Source: Pavlovales sp. CCMP2436 (lineage: Eukaryota > Haptophyta > Pavlovophyceae > Pavlovales). Taken from it: 11,598 nucleotides of DNA. Where the stretch lies: positions 99,406 to 111,003 of the forward strand of contig MU631434.1 of the NCBI GenBank assembly GCA_026770615.1, in the 5' to 3' direction. The position numbers were made by a program, and so were the translations under genes. Of the stretch, positions 1 to 6,050 are shown in pieces. The notes under the pieces were generated by a model. The model worked only from the letters and a program-made list of their open reading frames with translations, made no database searches and was not told the origin of the DNA. The stretch's first letter is position 1, and each line of letters begins with the position of its first letter.

Positions 1-65
1 CAAGCCAGCGCAGGCGACTAAGGCACGCAGCAGGCAATGGGCGACGCAGCGCTCAGACCAGCACA

Positions 66-104
66 ACATTCAGAACAGTCAGACGCCAGCTTGAATCCCT
101 ATCA
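66..104 (+). repeat. Module M1 of dispersed repeat, copy 1
   Basis: These 39 bp are identical to 8637-8675. A 21-bp core (78-98) also occurs on the minus strand at 3682-3702. No module M2 follows in this copy; the sequence runs into AT-rich DNA just beyond the poly(A) signal of the minus-strand gene that ends at 157. The identity is read directly from the sequence. What the module does is unknown. Confidence 0.9.
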
Positions 105-121
105 TAAATATAATACCCCAT

Positions 122-127
122 TTTATT
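122..127 (-). terminator. Poly(A) signal AATAAA of the gene ending at 157
   Basis: AATAAA on the minus strand starts about 30 nt after the TGA stop at 159-157. This is the usual spacing for a eukaryotic cleavage and polyadenylation signal and supports this stop as the true gene end. Confidence 0.5.
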
Positions 128-156
128 CTTACTCCCATGATTAGCAGCACTAACTT

Positions 157-1608
157 TCAGTAGCAGTGGAGGAGTATACGGAGGAGAATCACCTGGTACT
201 CCGGGGTGTCCACGCCATGGGTCTGCAGGCGCTTTGCGAGGGAGGCGCGGTAGTGCGAGACTGCCTGTGCTGCGGGTAGCGACTGCATCTCAATGGCGCG
301 TGTGAGGGTGGATGGCGAGCGGTCACCCGCGAAGGCCAGAAGCTCAGACGCCTCCGCGGGGACCAGAGGCAGGCCCGCTTGGGCGCGTAAGAGGTTCGTG
401 CTCGCCTGGAGGCAGCGCAGCTTGAGCGCGCGCATGTCCAAGGTCCCCCAACGGCCGAAAAGCGCCGCCCCGGCTGGGGGCGTGAAGACGAAAAATGCCA
501 GCCGTCCGCCCGCTTTGAACTGTCCGACGTATAGCCTGCGCGAGAAGGGCACGTGCACGCAAGGTTGAGCAGCGTGCGCTAAGGCAGAGGGGCCCGGATC
601 AGTCATGCGCACGGGCAGCTGGGCGCACGCATGGGGGGGGGAGTGTTGCTCCCGCATCTCTCACCCGTAGCGGTTCAAGCCGAGCGGGTCGGCGTCACCC
701 TGAAATTCGTACACTTCGGGCGCAGCGGCCACAGCATCAAGGCGGGCCAACTTGTGCAAGCGCGAACGCAGCGCCTTGCTCTCGGTAGCTCCCTCGACGC
801 AGATCGTGACTCTCCCGCTCGCGACGAGCAAGGAGATGAGCTCAGAGGAATAGTCCCAGAGAACACGCGAGGCGGTGCCCGTCGGGCGCACGTACTCGTA
901 GGTGCCGGGCGCCCTCCTCGCCATAGCGTCGTTGCTCGGAGCCAAATCGAAGAGCCGCATGGCAACAGTGCGCACGGGGCCGGTGCCGAATCGCGATGTG
1001 GGCGCACCGCCATCGTACATGAGGTCGACACTGGCGCACGCGGCGAGGAGACCCGTCGCGCAGACCTCGTCCACGCCGGACTCTGCAGACCTCGTCCACG
1101 CCGGACTCTGTCGCCTTGACGTAAATCTGGAGCTCCGGCAAGTGGGGAAAGGGCCAGAGGCGCTCGGTCGCCTTGTGCGCGTCCGTGAGACAAGAGGTTG
1201 AACCGGCGTTGTCCTGCGAGGGCGGCCGCGTGCGTAACGTGAGGGGGGAAGATGAGAGGGAGGCGGGCGAGGGTCGCTGTGAATAACGTGAGGGGCAAGG
1301 GGAGAGGGAGGCGGGCGAGGGCCGCTGTGCGCGCGCACCGTGATGACCCACGAGGTGAAGAGCGCCACTTTGGTCCGCGACTGCATTGCCAGCGAGGCGA
1401 AGGCCGTTGTCTCCACGCTCAAATTTGGGAACTGCTCCTGCAAGCCGTAGAGCCGGGACTGGCACGAGGACGCCAGCAGCTTGTCGGGGGCGAGGCCGTG
1501 GCCGTTGAAGCCGGAGCCATCGCTGGCATCGATGAGGGCGACGATCTCATCGCCCTCCCACAGAGCCGTCTCTTTCACTTGGCGGAAGAGACGTTGCGAG
1601 ATAGCCAC
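157..1608 (-). CDS. Unknown-function protein gene, three exons, frame broken or rescued at a 25-bp duplication
   Basis: I do not recognise this protein. The model, read on the minus strand, has exon 1 at 1608-1339 (90 codons), intron 1338-1214, exon 2 at 1213-665, intron 664-536, and exon 3 at 535-157 ending in TGA. Both introns are GT-AG and phase-consistent. The second removes an in-frame TGA at 663-661, which lies inside a strong GTGAGA donor. Codons are GC-rich at third positions in all exons. In exon 2 a 25-bp tandem duplication (1060-1109) shifts the frame; skipping one unit restores it. The joined product would be roughly 400 residues, soluble in appearance, with no signal peptide or obvious catalytic motif. 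The N-terminus is unresolved: codon 1608 is GTG, no ATG lies upstream in frame, and the nearest ATG (1616) is out of frame. The gene could be active with a tiny intron, or a young pseudogene. Confidence 0.6.
536..664 (-). other. Intron 2 of the 157-1608 gene (129 bp, GT-AG)
   Basis: The donor is GG|GTGAGA at 665/664. The acceptor CTTCTCGCGCAG ends at 536 after a pyrimidine-rich stretch. Exon 2 ends in phase 2 and exon 3 begins with the single base needed, so the frame continues as Arg-Tyr-Gly-Leu-Tyr-Val-Gly. The competing acceptor after CCTCTGCCTTAG (near 562) would put exon 3 into a less protein-like frame, so I prefer 536. Confidence 0.6.
1060..1109 (-). repeat. 25-bp perfect tandem duplication inside exon 2
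   Basis: Two exact 25-bp copies lie at 1109-1085 and 1084-1060 (minus-strand order). Both encode the same stretch, Glu-Ser-Gly-Val-Asp-Glu-Val-Cys. Because 25 is not a multiple of three, translating both copies throws the rest of exon 2 out of frame. Each copy contains AG|GT, so the bases from 1090 to 1066 begin with GT, end with AG and are exactly one unit long. Confidence 0.95.
1214..1338 (-). other. Intron 1 of the 157-1608 gene (125 bp, GT-AG)
   Basis: The donor is ATCACG|GTGCGC at 1339/1338 and the acceptor is CCGCCCTCGCAG at 1214. Exon 1 ends in phase 0 after Trp-Val-Ile-Thr, and exon 2 opens in phase 0 with Asp-Asn-Ala-Gly-Ser. Reading straight through instead gives a Pro/Arg/Ser-rich stretch typical of translated non-coding DNA. 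Most of the intron is the 49-bp tandem repeat at 1235-1332. Confidence 0.65.
1235..1332. repeat. Two 49-bp tandem units filling intron 1
   Basis: The units start at 1235 and 1284 with TAACGTGAGGGG, and each ends with a GGGCGAGGG(T/C)CGCTGTG block; only a few positions differ. On the transcribed strand each unit is pyrimidine-rich and carries CACGTTA, so the duplication also doubles a polypyrimidine and possible branch-point region. Confidence 0.9.
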
Positions 1609-1616
1609 CGTACCAT

Positions 1617-1735
1617 AGTGCCGTAAATATAAGTATTTATTACCATTTATAAGTATTTATTAGATTTTATTAGTTTTTTATTAGATTTTTATTAGATATT
1701 TATTACTTTTTATTAGAATTCTCAGTAGTACCGAT
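1617..1735. repeat. AT-rich degenerate tandem repeat between two minus-strand genes
   Basis: Variants of TATTTATTAG and TTTTATTAG repeat many times here. On the minus strand this reads as a series of AATAAA and TAATAAAA motifs, so it could serve as the 3' end of the coding island upstream (1681-2226) and as the AT-rich 5' flank of the gene starting near 1608. Composition changes abruptly at both edges. No ORF is supported apart from the few terminal codons of the 1681-2226 frame. Confidence 0.6.
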
Positions 1736-2226
1736 GCGACCTGCGAGGGCGGGTCGCAGTGTGTTGTTGCAAGGGATTGCGCAGCCGCCCTCAGGTCAGG
1801 GCGCGTGTGACAAGCGGCTGCAATCGGCGCAGGTGAAGGGCAGTCGAGAGGGGGGTGTTTCATCTGGGCATCATCAGCATCATCAAGTGACGAAAAAGCC
1901 CCTTCCTGAGTTGCTGGCGCACACTCGGCGGGCAGCGTGCAAGTCATCGTCACGACTGCGAGCGCGGCCGCGGCGGGTGCGGCGGCGGCGGCTGCGTGGG
2001 CGCTCGCACCCGACGAGGTGCCTGTCACTTTCCGCTGCCAATCGGCGTACTTGCGCTGCTCGGTGGCTGCTCCGCGGCTGTGCTTTGAGGACTTGAAGGG
2101 CTGCCCGGCGGCCGCGTGCGGTGCGTCGAGGCCGCGCTTCATCGGCCCGGGCAAGATGCGCATGGCGGCCAGCGGGCGAGACGCCGCGCTGCGCGGTGCC
2201 GCCTTGGCGGCGAGGGCGCAGAGCAT
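1681..2226 (-). CDS. Ala-rich protein of unknown function with transit-peptide-like N-terminus
   Basis: From the ATG at 2226 (context GACACCATGC) an open frame of about 181 codons runs to TAA at 1683-1681, with strongly GC-rich third positions down to about 1750. Residues 1-25 are rich in Ala, Arg and Ser with no acidic residue, as in mitochondrial or plastid targeting peptides. A stretch of Ala/Pro follows near residues 92-110, then an Asp-rich patch (Leu-Asp-Asp-Ala-Asp-Asp). The last 15 or so codons run into AT-rich repeat DNA and are unlike the rest, so the true exon may end at a donor near 1745 (CGCAG|GTCGCA). The plus strand is also open here (1937-2266), but its frame is less protein-like. 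This could be a first exon of a longer gene. I do not recognise a family. Confidence 0.4.
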   Translation of the reverse strand: MLCALAAKAAPRSAASRPLAAMRILPGPMKRGLDAPHAAAGQPFKSSKHSRGAATEQRKYADWQRKVTGTSSGASAHAAAAAAPAAAALAVVTMTCTLPAECAPATQEGAFSSLDDADDAQMKHPPLDCPSPAPIAAACHTRPDLRAAAQSLATTHCDPPSQVASVLLRILIKSNKYLIKI

Positions 2227-2475
2227 GGTGTCGATCTCAGACCGCACCCTTGGGCGGCGGAGGTGACCAACTTTCGAACGATTCGCCCGCGGGAATAATT
2301 CGGGCAAGGAACACTCCTCATCATGAAAATCGCGCAAAATCAATTTCAACCATACCTAGATTTGGATTAAATCGCCCGGCGCACATCTTCATAAACACAT
2401 ATATGGCCAGTGTAGGGTTCCGATATTTGAAAATAAAGAGCTTACTATATACAGATACAGATATATATTTTATAA

Positions 2476-2481
2476 TTTATT
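2476..2481 (-). terminator. Poly(A) signal AATAAA downstream of the 2496-2952 gene
   Basis: A minus-strand AATAAA lies about 15 nt after the TGA at 2498-2496, in the same arrangement as the gene ending at 157. This favours the spliced model in which the exon 2587-2496 is the last exon. Confidence 0.45.
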
Positions 2482-2495
2482 CCGCTCGAGACCCG

Positions 2496-2952
2496 TCATC
2501 GTCGGTTCATAACGACGTCACTCTCGCGAGTGAATCCGCCGTGCCCGCAGGTACTTCCAGCTGCGCTTGTGCGCTGAAGGCCCATCACTGACAAAAAAAT
2601 AAATCGTTGAGTTGCCGAAGGTGTCAGAGTCCTCGCCAAAGTTGCCGTCACCGCGTCAAGCCCGCCGGTTTCTTTTCCCGTCGTCGTCACCACTGCTGTT
2701 CTCATCGCTTGATCTCGAGTGTTTGCCGGGTTTGCCTACCCAGTTCGCCAGTGGACTGATTACCCTGGTGATGAACTCTGGGATAAACTCGCTCGCGGCT
2801 TGAAAGAGAACGTGCAGCGGCAGCGCCGGCAGCAAAACCTGCGGTGTCTGCGACAACAGCGAAACCTCGGCAGCAAGCGCATATGGAAATATCAGCTTCC
2901 GGAGTTGCCTTTTGGTTAGTTTGGGGCGGGTCAGGGAGAGAGCTGGGGCCAT
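2496..2952 (-). CDS. Small protein of unknown function, one exon or two
   Basis: The ATG at 2952 has an ideal context (ACTATGG). A 98-codon frame runs to TGA at 2658-2656: a basic start (KLTKRQLRKL), an amphipathic to hydrophobic middle rich in Leu/Val/Pro, and a Ser/Asp-rich tail ending in a basic cluster (GKRNRR) that could be a nuclear localisation signal. A second model is attractive. A donor within the tail (AGTG|GTGACG, about 2677) would join an acceptor at 2588 (TTTATTTTTTTGTCAG). The phases agree, and this adds about 30 residues ending at 2496, followed at once by AATAAA. No family is recognised. The plus strand (2719-2919) is also open but has a weaker start. Confidence 0.45.
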
Positions 2953-3073
2953 AGTGAGGGCTAGGGGTGTGGTATGGCTAGGGTTAGGGTTGGTGTTACG
3001 GCTAAGATTGGAGCCAGGACCCTTGACAGAAACTGTTTGGCAGCTGCGCTCTGTAGAGTCGGGAGGTGTGGCA

Positions 3074-3098
3074 GGGTGGGGGTGGTGGGGGGAAGGGG
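3074..3098 (+). other. G-quadruplex-forming run
   Basis: Runs of 3, 5, 6 and 4 G are separated by loops of 1, 4 and 2 bases, which fits the canonical G3+N1-7 pattern. The run lies just upstream of A-rich DNA and the ATP synthase fragment. No role is shown by the sequence. Confidence 0.6.
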
Positions 3099-3118
3099 AG
3101 TAAAAAAATAATCATAAA

Positions 3119-3217
3119 AAAAGCTCGATCACGCCCGTGCAGGCCATCTACGTGCCCGCCGACGACCTGACGGACCCGGCGCCCGCCACCACCTTCTCCC
3201 ACCTTGACGCCACCACT
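3119..3217 (+). pseudogene. ATP synthase F1 beta subunit fragment
   Basis: The frame reads Lys-Lys-Ser-Ser-Ile-Thr-Pro-Val-Gln and then [18 protein letters not shown], followed by Ser-His-Leu-Asp-Ala-Thr-Thr. This is the highly conserved segment of the catalytic beta subunit of mitochondrial, plastid and bacterial F-type ATP synthase, where the family usually has GSITSVQ before it and VLSR after it. Only about 33 of some 480 residues are present. Upstream are A7 tracts with stops. Downstream, at 3225-3239, the frame runs into T15 and no further homology appears. Codons are still GC-rich at third positions, so the fragment is fairly young. It is either a stray exon or partial duplicate of the functional gene, or an exon of a gene whose other parts lie outside this window; the first is more likely. 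Confidence 0.8.
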
Positions 3218-3224
3218 GATACGG

Positions 3225-3239
3225 TTTTTTTTTTTTTTT
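3225..3239 (+). repeat. T15 tract ending the ATP synthase fragment
   Basis: Fifteen T in a row lie a few bases after the last conserved codon. Together with A7 runs at the front of the fragment (about 3103-3122), the fragment is bracketed by homopolymers, which may mark the breakpoints of its insertion or slippage after it. Confidence 0.8.
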
Positions 3240-3327
3240 ACGTCCCCCAACTTGTTGCCCGAAAGCGAAGGGGGACGTACAAATAGACATTACACAGGAC
3301 TACGCGAATGAATGAATTGGCTGTTAC

Positions 3328-3354
3328 ACCTTCTCCCGCCTTGACGCCACAACC
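3328..3354 (+). pseudogene. Second, shorter ATP synthase F1 beta remnant
   Basis: The nine codons read Thr-Phe-Ser-Arg-Leu-Asp-Ala-Thr-Thr. They repeat the end of the fragment at 3119-3217, with 25 of 29 bases equal between 3188-3216 and 3326-3354. The conserved family sequence is TTFAHLDATT. Nothing beta-like continues on either side. It is probably a partial duplication of the first remnant, or a relic of a larger rearranged copy. Confidence 0.55.
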
Positions 3355-3403
3355 CGTAAGCCTTGTCTTTCGCCTTGGTTTTGAGTTGGGCAATAGAATT
3401 TAG

Positions 3404-3664
3404 ATGCGGCTCGCAGCCAGTTCGCCTCCAAGGACGAGACGTCAGCCGCCGAGATCAAGCGCACCATCGCGCATGGACTCGGGGGAGTGGCTGATGCGGC
3501 GGCGCTCATCGCGCAGAACTTTGAAATCAGGCGTGGCGCGGTGCAGGAGGGCGTGTCGAGAGTGATCGTGGCGATGACCAGCTGCCTCGACCTTCGCCAG
3601 ATGGCAGCCGCCAACGTCGGCTATCTGGCAAGCGCCGAGCGGCACCTGCGCATTCTCGCGCTCT
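3404..3664 (+). CDS. Orphan internal exon of an unknown protein
   Basis: An open frame runs from an acceptor-like ATTTAG (ending 3403; in-frame TAG at 3394-3396) to a very good donor, CTCT|GTAAGT at 3664/3665. Third positions are almost all G or C. The roughly 87 residues look like a soluble helical domain: RSQFASKDETSAAEIKRTIA, then a Gly/Ala-rich helix, then QNFEIRRGAVQEGVSRVIVA, a Cys-Leu-Asp-Leu-Arg motif, and ASAERHLRILAL. I do not recognise it. No start codon is in frame, so it needs an upstream exon; the ATP synthase remnants just upstream are in the same direction but not clearly joined to it. With the acceptor at 3796 the next codon becomes TGA, so this may be the penultimate exon, ending at Leu. 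Confidence 0.5.
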
Positions 3665-3796
3665 GTAAGTTTAACGTCCGTGGATTCAAGCTGGCGTCTG
3701 ACTATATATACATATAGCGGGAGGGGGGGGAACCTGTGGCAATTGCTACGAGTTCACCACCAACCTCATATCTACCACCACCATCCCTGCTGCCAG
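3665..3796 (+). other. Probable intron (132 bp) holding a repeat module
   Basis: The donor GTAAGT is at 3665, and a pyrimidine-rich acceptor, ATCCCTGCTGCCAG, ends at 3796. The length matches the two introns of the first gene. The intron contains a minus-strand copy of the M1 core (3682-3702), a TATATATACATATAGCGG stretch and a G-run. Confidence 0.45.
3682..3702 (-). repeat. Module M1 core, copy 2 (inverted)
   Basis: Twenty-one bases are the exact reverse complement of 8649-8669 and of 78-98. The flanks differ from the other copies: here the core is followed on the plus strand by an alternating TA stretch and ATATAGCGG. Confidence 0.9.
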
Positions 3797-3816
3797 GACT
3801 AACGTCTGACGTCGAC

Positions 3817-3868
3817 CAAGTCAGTGAGTGAACAACACCTGTTGAACCATGCTGAGCCGCTATATATA
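3817..3868 (-). repeat. Module M2 of dispersed repeat, inverted copy
   Basis: These 52 bases are the exact reverse complement of 8677-8728. The module starts (minus strand) with TATATATAGCGGCTCAGC and ends with CACTCACTGACTTG. Identity stops sharply at both ends, which defines the module limits. On the minus strand M2 comes before the M1 core at 3682-3702, the opposite order to the copy at 8637-8728. Confidence 0.95.
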
Positions 3869-3902
3869 TGTACCTTTTATATAGGGTGTCTTTGTAACAA
3901 TC

Positions 3903-3949
3903 TCTATCGGAACCGTGCTTTTCTATCGGACTGCTTCTATCGGAACCGT
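3903..3949 (+). repeat. Three short TCTATCGG repeats
   Basis: TCTATCGGAACCGT occurs at 3903-3916 and 3936-3949, with a variant, TCTATCGGACTGCT, between them at 3922-3935. It lies in an AT-rich spacer without an ORF. The repeats may be iteron-like or simple slippage products. Confidence 0.8.
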
Positions 3950-3998
3950 ATTACTTATAGGAATTGTTTAAGACCTTGTTAAAAAACCTAGGTTTGAA

Positions 3999-4004
3999 TT
4001 TATT
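3999..4004 (-). terminator. Poly(A) signal AATAAA downstream of the 4055-4675 gene
   Basis: A minus-strand AATAAA lies about 50 nt beyond the TAG at 4057-4055. It is the third minus-strand coding island here with this arrangement. Confidence 0.4.
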
Positions 4005-4008
4005 AATA

Positions 4009-4176
4009 GATGGGCCTGGCTTTTGACGAAACTCTATTGGTCTCTGACGAAACCCTATGCGCTTTGACGCATCCTACCCGCCATCGCCGCCATCATGCGA
4101 TCAACATCGGCACGAGGAAGTCCTTGGATTCGTTCTGGCTGGCTTTTGACGATGGGCCTGGCTTTTGACGAAACTC
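4009..4176 (+). repeat. 26-bp direct repeat across the 3' end of the 4055-4675 gene
   Basis: Positions 4009-4034 and 4151-4176 are identical over 26 bp, beginning GATGGGCCTGGCTTTTGACG. One copy lies inside the coding frame and the other beyond its stop. Related TGACGAAAC motifs occur at about 4045 and 4742. The duplication may have remodelled the C-terminus. Confidence 0.9.
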
Positions 4177-4675
4177 GGGGCATCAATTGTAAGTCCTTTG
4201 TGACCGAAACTGGACCAGAGTTAAGCCCTTTGTGACCACTCGGACCAATATGGTGGACGCCATTGGCATCCGTGAAAATCCTGTCGTCGCCCCAATTCAG
4301 AACAATAGTATTCTTGAGCGAGTCCTTGTAATGGGCTTCGTCAGCAAGATTGCGTGCGCGAGCAAGCGGCCCACCGTTGCGAGCATCCATCAGGATGTCT
4401 TGATCTCGATACATCCCGTACCCTGCGGACACTTGGCCACGAGTATCGGCTGAGTGATCGGGGAGCAGCACCCTAATAAGGCTCCCGACCGCCTCTGCCT
4501 GCGCCGCCGGGGTCGTTGTGCTGCTGGCGTCGGGCAGCTCTGCAGCGACGGGTTCCTCCGGGCGCGTGGCAATGCCCCGCACCTCGACGGCCCTTGTGAG
4601 CGGCCCCCCTTCCTGCACGCCTCACCACAGCTTATAGATCAGGACACCTGACGCAGCGAAGATGACCGCCTCCAT
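4055..4675 (-). pseudogene. Unknown gene with hydrophobic N-terminus and in-frame TGA at codon 18
   Basis: The ATG at 4675 opens MEAVIFAASGVLIYKLW, a typical short N-terminal membrane anchor, and then meets TGA at 4624-4622. The same frame then stays open for about 188 codons to TAG at 4057-4055, with protein-like sequence: a Pro/Ala/Thr-rich linker, then SLIRVLLPDH, GYGMYRDQDILMDARNG, NTIVLNWGDDRIFTDANG and an Arg/Met-rich tail. An AT-rich TATA-like box and an inverted CCAAT sit just upstream of the ATG, and AATAAA follows the stop. The family is not recognised; a short hydrophobic N-terminus plus a small soluble domain would also suit a virus-derived gene, but nothing proves that. TGGTGAGG at the stop resembles a splice donor, yet no acceptor giving the same frame was found. 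The gene is most simply a recent nonsense mutant; readthrough or an unseen intron is possible. Confidence 0.5.
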
Positions 4676-4695
4676 GTGTCTGCAGAGCGACGCAG

Positions 4696-4718
4696 AATAT
4701 TTAAACAACTACGCCAAT
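4696..4718 (-). promoter_or_regulatory. TATA-like and CCAAT boxes before the ATG at 4675
   Basis: On the minus strand, TTTAAATATT (4705-4696) lies 20-30 nt before the ATG and ATTGG (4718-4714) a little further upstream. The positions suit a compact promoter. This is inference from motifs only. Confidence 0.3.
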
Positions 4719-4968
4719 AAGTGCAAACTAACGCTAGGCCTGACGAAACCCAGCCCGGGTGGCGAGGGCAGCTGGCCGCGTGCTGCAGCAACTTTCTTCA
4801 AGGCGAACCTTAAAAAAGGCGGGCAGTCGAGCAGCCGGTGATCACGACGATGCGCTGGCCCAGCTCAAGCGGACGGGCAGTCCGAGAGGTCCTTTTGACC
4901 ACAGCAAAAGGCCTGGGTGCACGTACGAGTGGTCGAAGCCTGCGCAAGGGAGTGGCATAATTAATTAA

Positions 4969-5538
4969 CTTACTCTGAGTTGAAATTGATTTTTTGAAAT
5001 GTACTATTTTTCTTATTTAAAATCATTCTGAGCTGGCCTCATTACTCAATGTCGTTTACAACGAATTACGTCACTCTTAATTAGCACCACAAATTTATTT
5101 AGTTTCTGAGTTACTGGCGATTACTAACCGTGACTATGTCAGCCACGGGTGGTGCGTGTCTTGTGGCTCCTTGTCTGGGACGACCACGCCAACAGTTCGC
5201 AGCGACATGTTGGCGTTTTTCACGGATCGATCTTGATGTCGCCCTCAGAACTCTCTCCGACTAAGCCCCGATCGCCACGTACCTAGGGCTCGCTGAGACC
5301 TGCGGAGGAGCCCTGCGGAGGAGGTGGGGGGCCTTGTAAATTATAACCTTATTCGTTCTGGTCCTAGGGCCTTTAACAGTTTTTGTTTTAAACTCCTCAT
5401 GGGCAGCAGCGCTGTACCTTCACACGCGTCAAGGGTTGTCTGGTCAGCTCTCGAATTATTCTCTGCCAAACGACCCTGTCTGGTGGAGTTTTAAAAGACT
5501 GACCAGGCAATGTCATGGGAGCGTAGACACTAGGGAGT
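4969..5538. other. Spacer without a supported gene
   Basis: The spacer is AT-rich at both ends and mixed in the middle. It holds a 13-bp tandem repeat (CCTGCGGAGGAG twice, 5299-5323) and an imperfect 14-bp inverted repeat (5438-5451 against 5499-5512, around CTGGTCAG). No frame of coding character was found on either strand. Confidence 0.5.
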
Positions 5539-5589
5539 GTGAAATTTGTTTTACGCTTCAGTCTTATCTTTTGCTCTGAGCGCGCCGTA

Positions 5590-6050
5590 TTTCAAACGAA
5601 GCGCAAGCTCAGCACGATGGAGGAAGCTCGTCCAGAACAGCCTCGCAGAGGGCTGCCGCCGACGAGGAGATCTCCACGCAGACCCATGTGGTTGGCAGAC
5701 GAGGTCGATATCCGGGCTCGAGTGCTCGTGAACGGGCGGGGCCTTGACGCGCTCCACCGCTCGTCGCCTCGCGCTTTCGTCTCGAGGCGTCGATGCAAGC
5801 GCCCAAACGGTGGATTCGCCTCTCGCGCAGCATCGCGCCACCATGTAATCGCTCGACGCGACGCGCTCGACTGAGGAGACGGGCACGTCGAGGTCGTTTG
5901 GCCCAGGATTGTGGTCCGCGCCGCCCGGTCCGAGCACTTCTCGCTCGCCGAGCGCGGGGCGGAAGCGAGGCAGAACGCGTTTGGGCGTTCTGTCTTGAGG
6001 GCCATTTTGGCCTTTAAGCCAGAATCGAGTTTTTATGTCTTCCTTCTTTA
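5590..6050 (+). pseudogene. GC-rich island with coding-like pieces in shifting frames
   Basis: The island has GC-rich codon bias, but the best frame changes along it. From the ATG at 5617 a frame of about 85 codons includes ADEVDIRARVLVNGRGLDAL and ends in TGA at 5872-5874. A different plus frame from about 5876 reads GHVEVVWPRIVVRAARSEHF and continues in good codons to a TAA near 6050. The minus strand is also open for 178 codons, in a low-quality frame. The pattern fits a plus-strand gene broken by frameshifts, or two exons whose junction I could not find. No family is recognised. It ends about 100 bp before the sulfotransferase start. Confidence 0.3.

Noticed and set aside
661..1298. Several overlapping 160-210 codon frames on both strands.
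   Set aside because: They are shadows in GC-rich DNA. Only the spliced minus-strand frame gives consistent codon bias and splice phases.
2977..2995. CTAGGGTTAGGGTTGG, a telomere-like stretch.
   Set aside because: There are only about two repeat units in a G-rich context; too short to be called an interstitial telomere.
6001..6019. GCCATTTTGGCCTTTAAG upstream of the sulfotransferase resembles the dinoflagellate spliced leader core CCATTTTGGCTCAAG.
   Set aside because: The match breaks in the last third, the shared part is a near-palindrome that arises easily, and it lies 125 bp before the ATG with coding-like sequence running through it.
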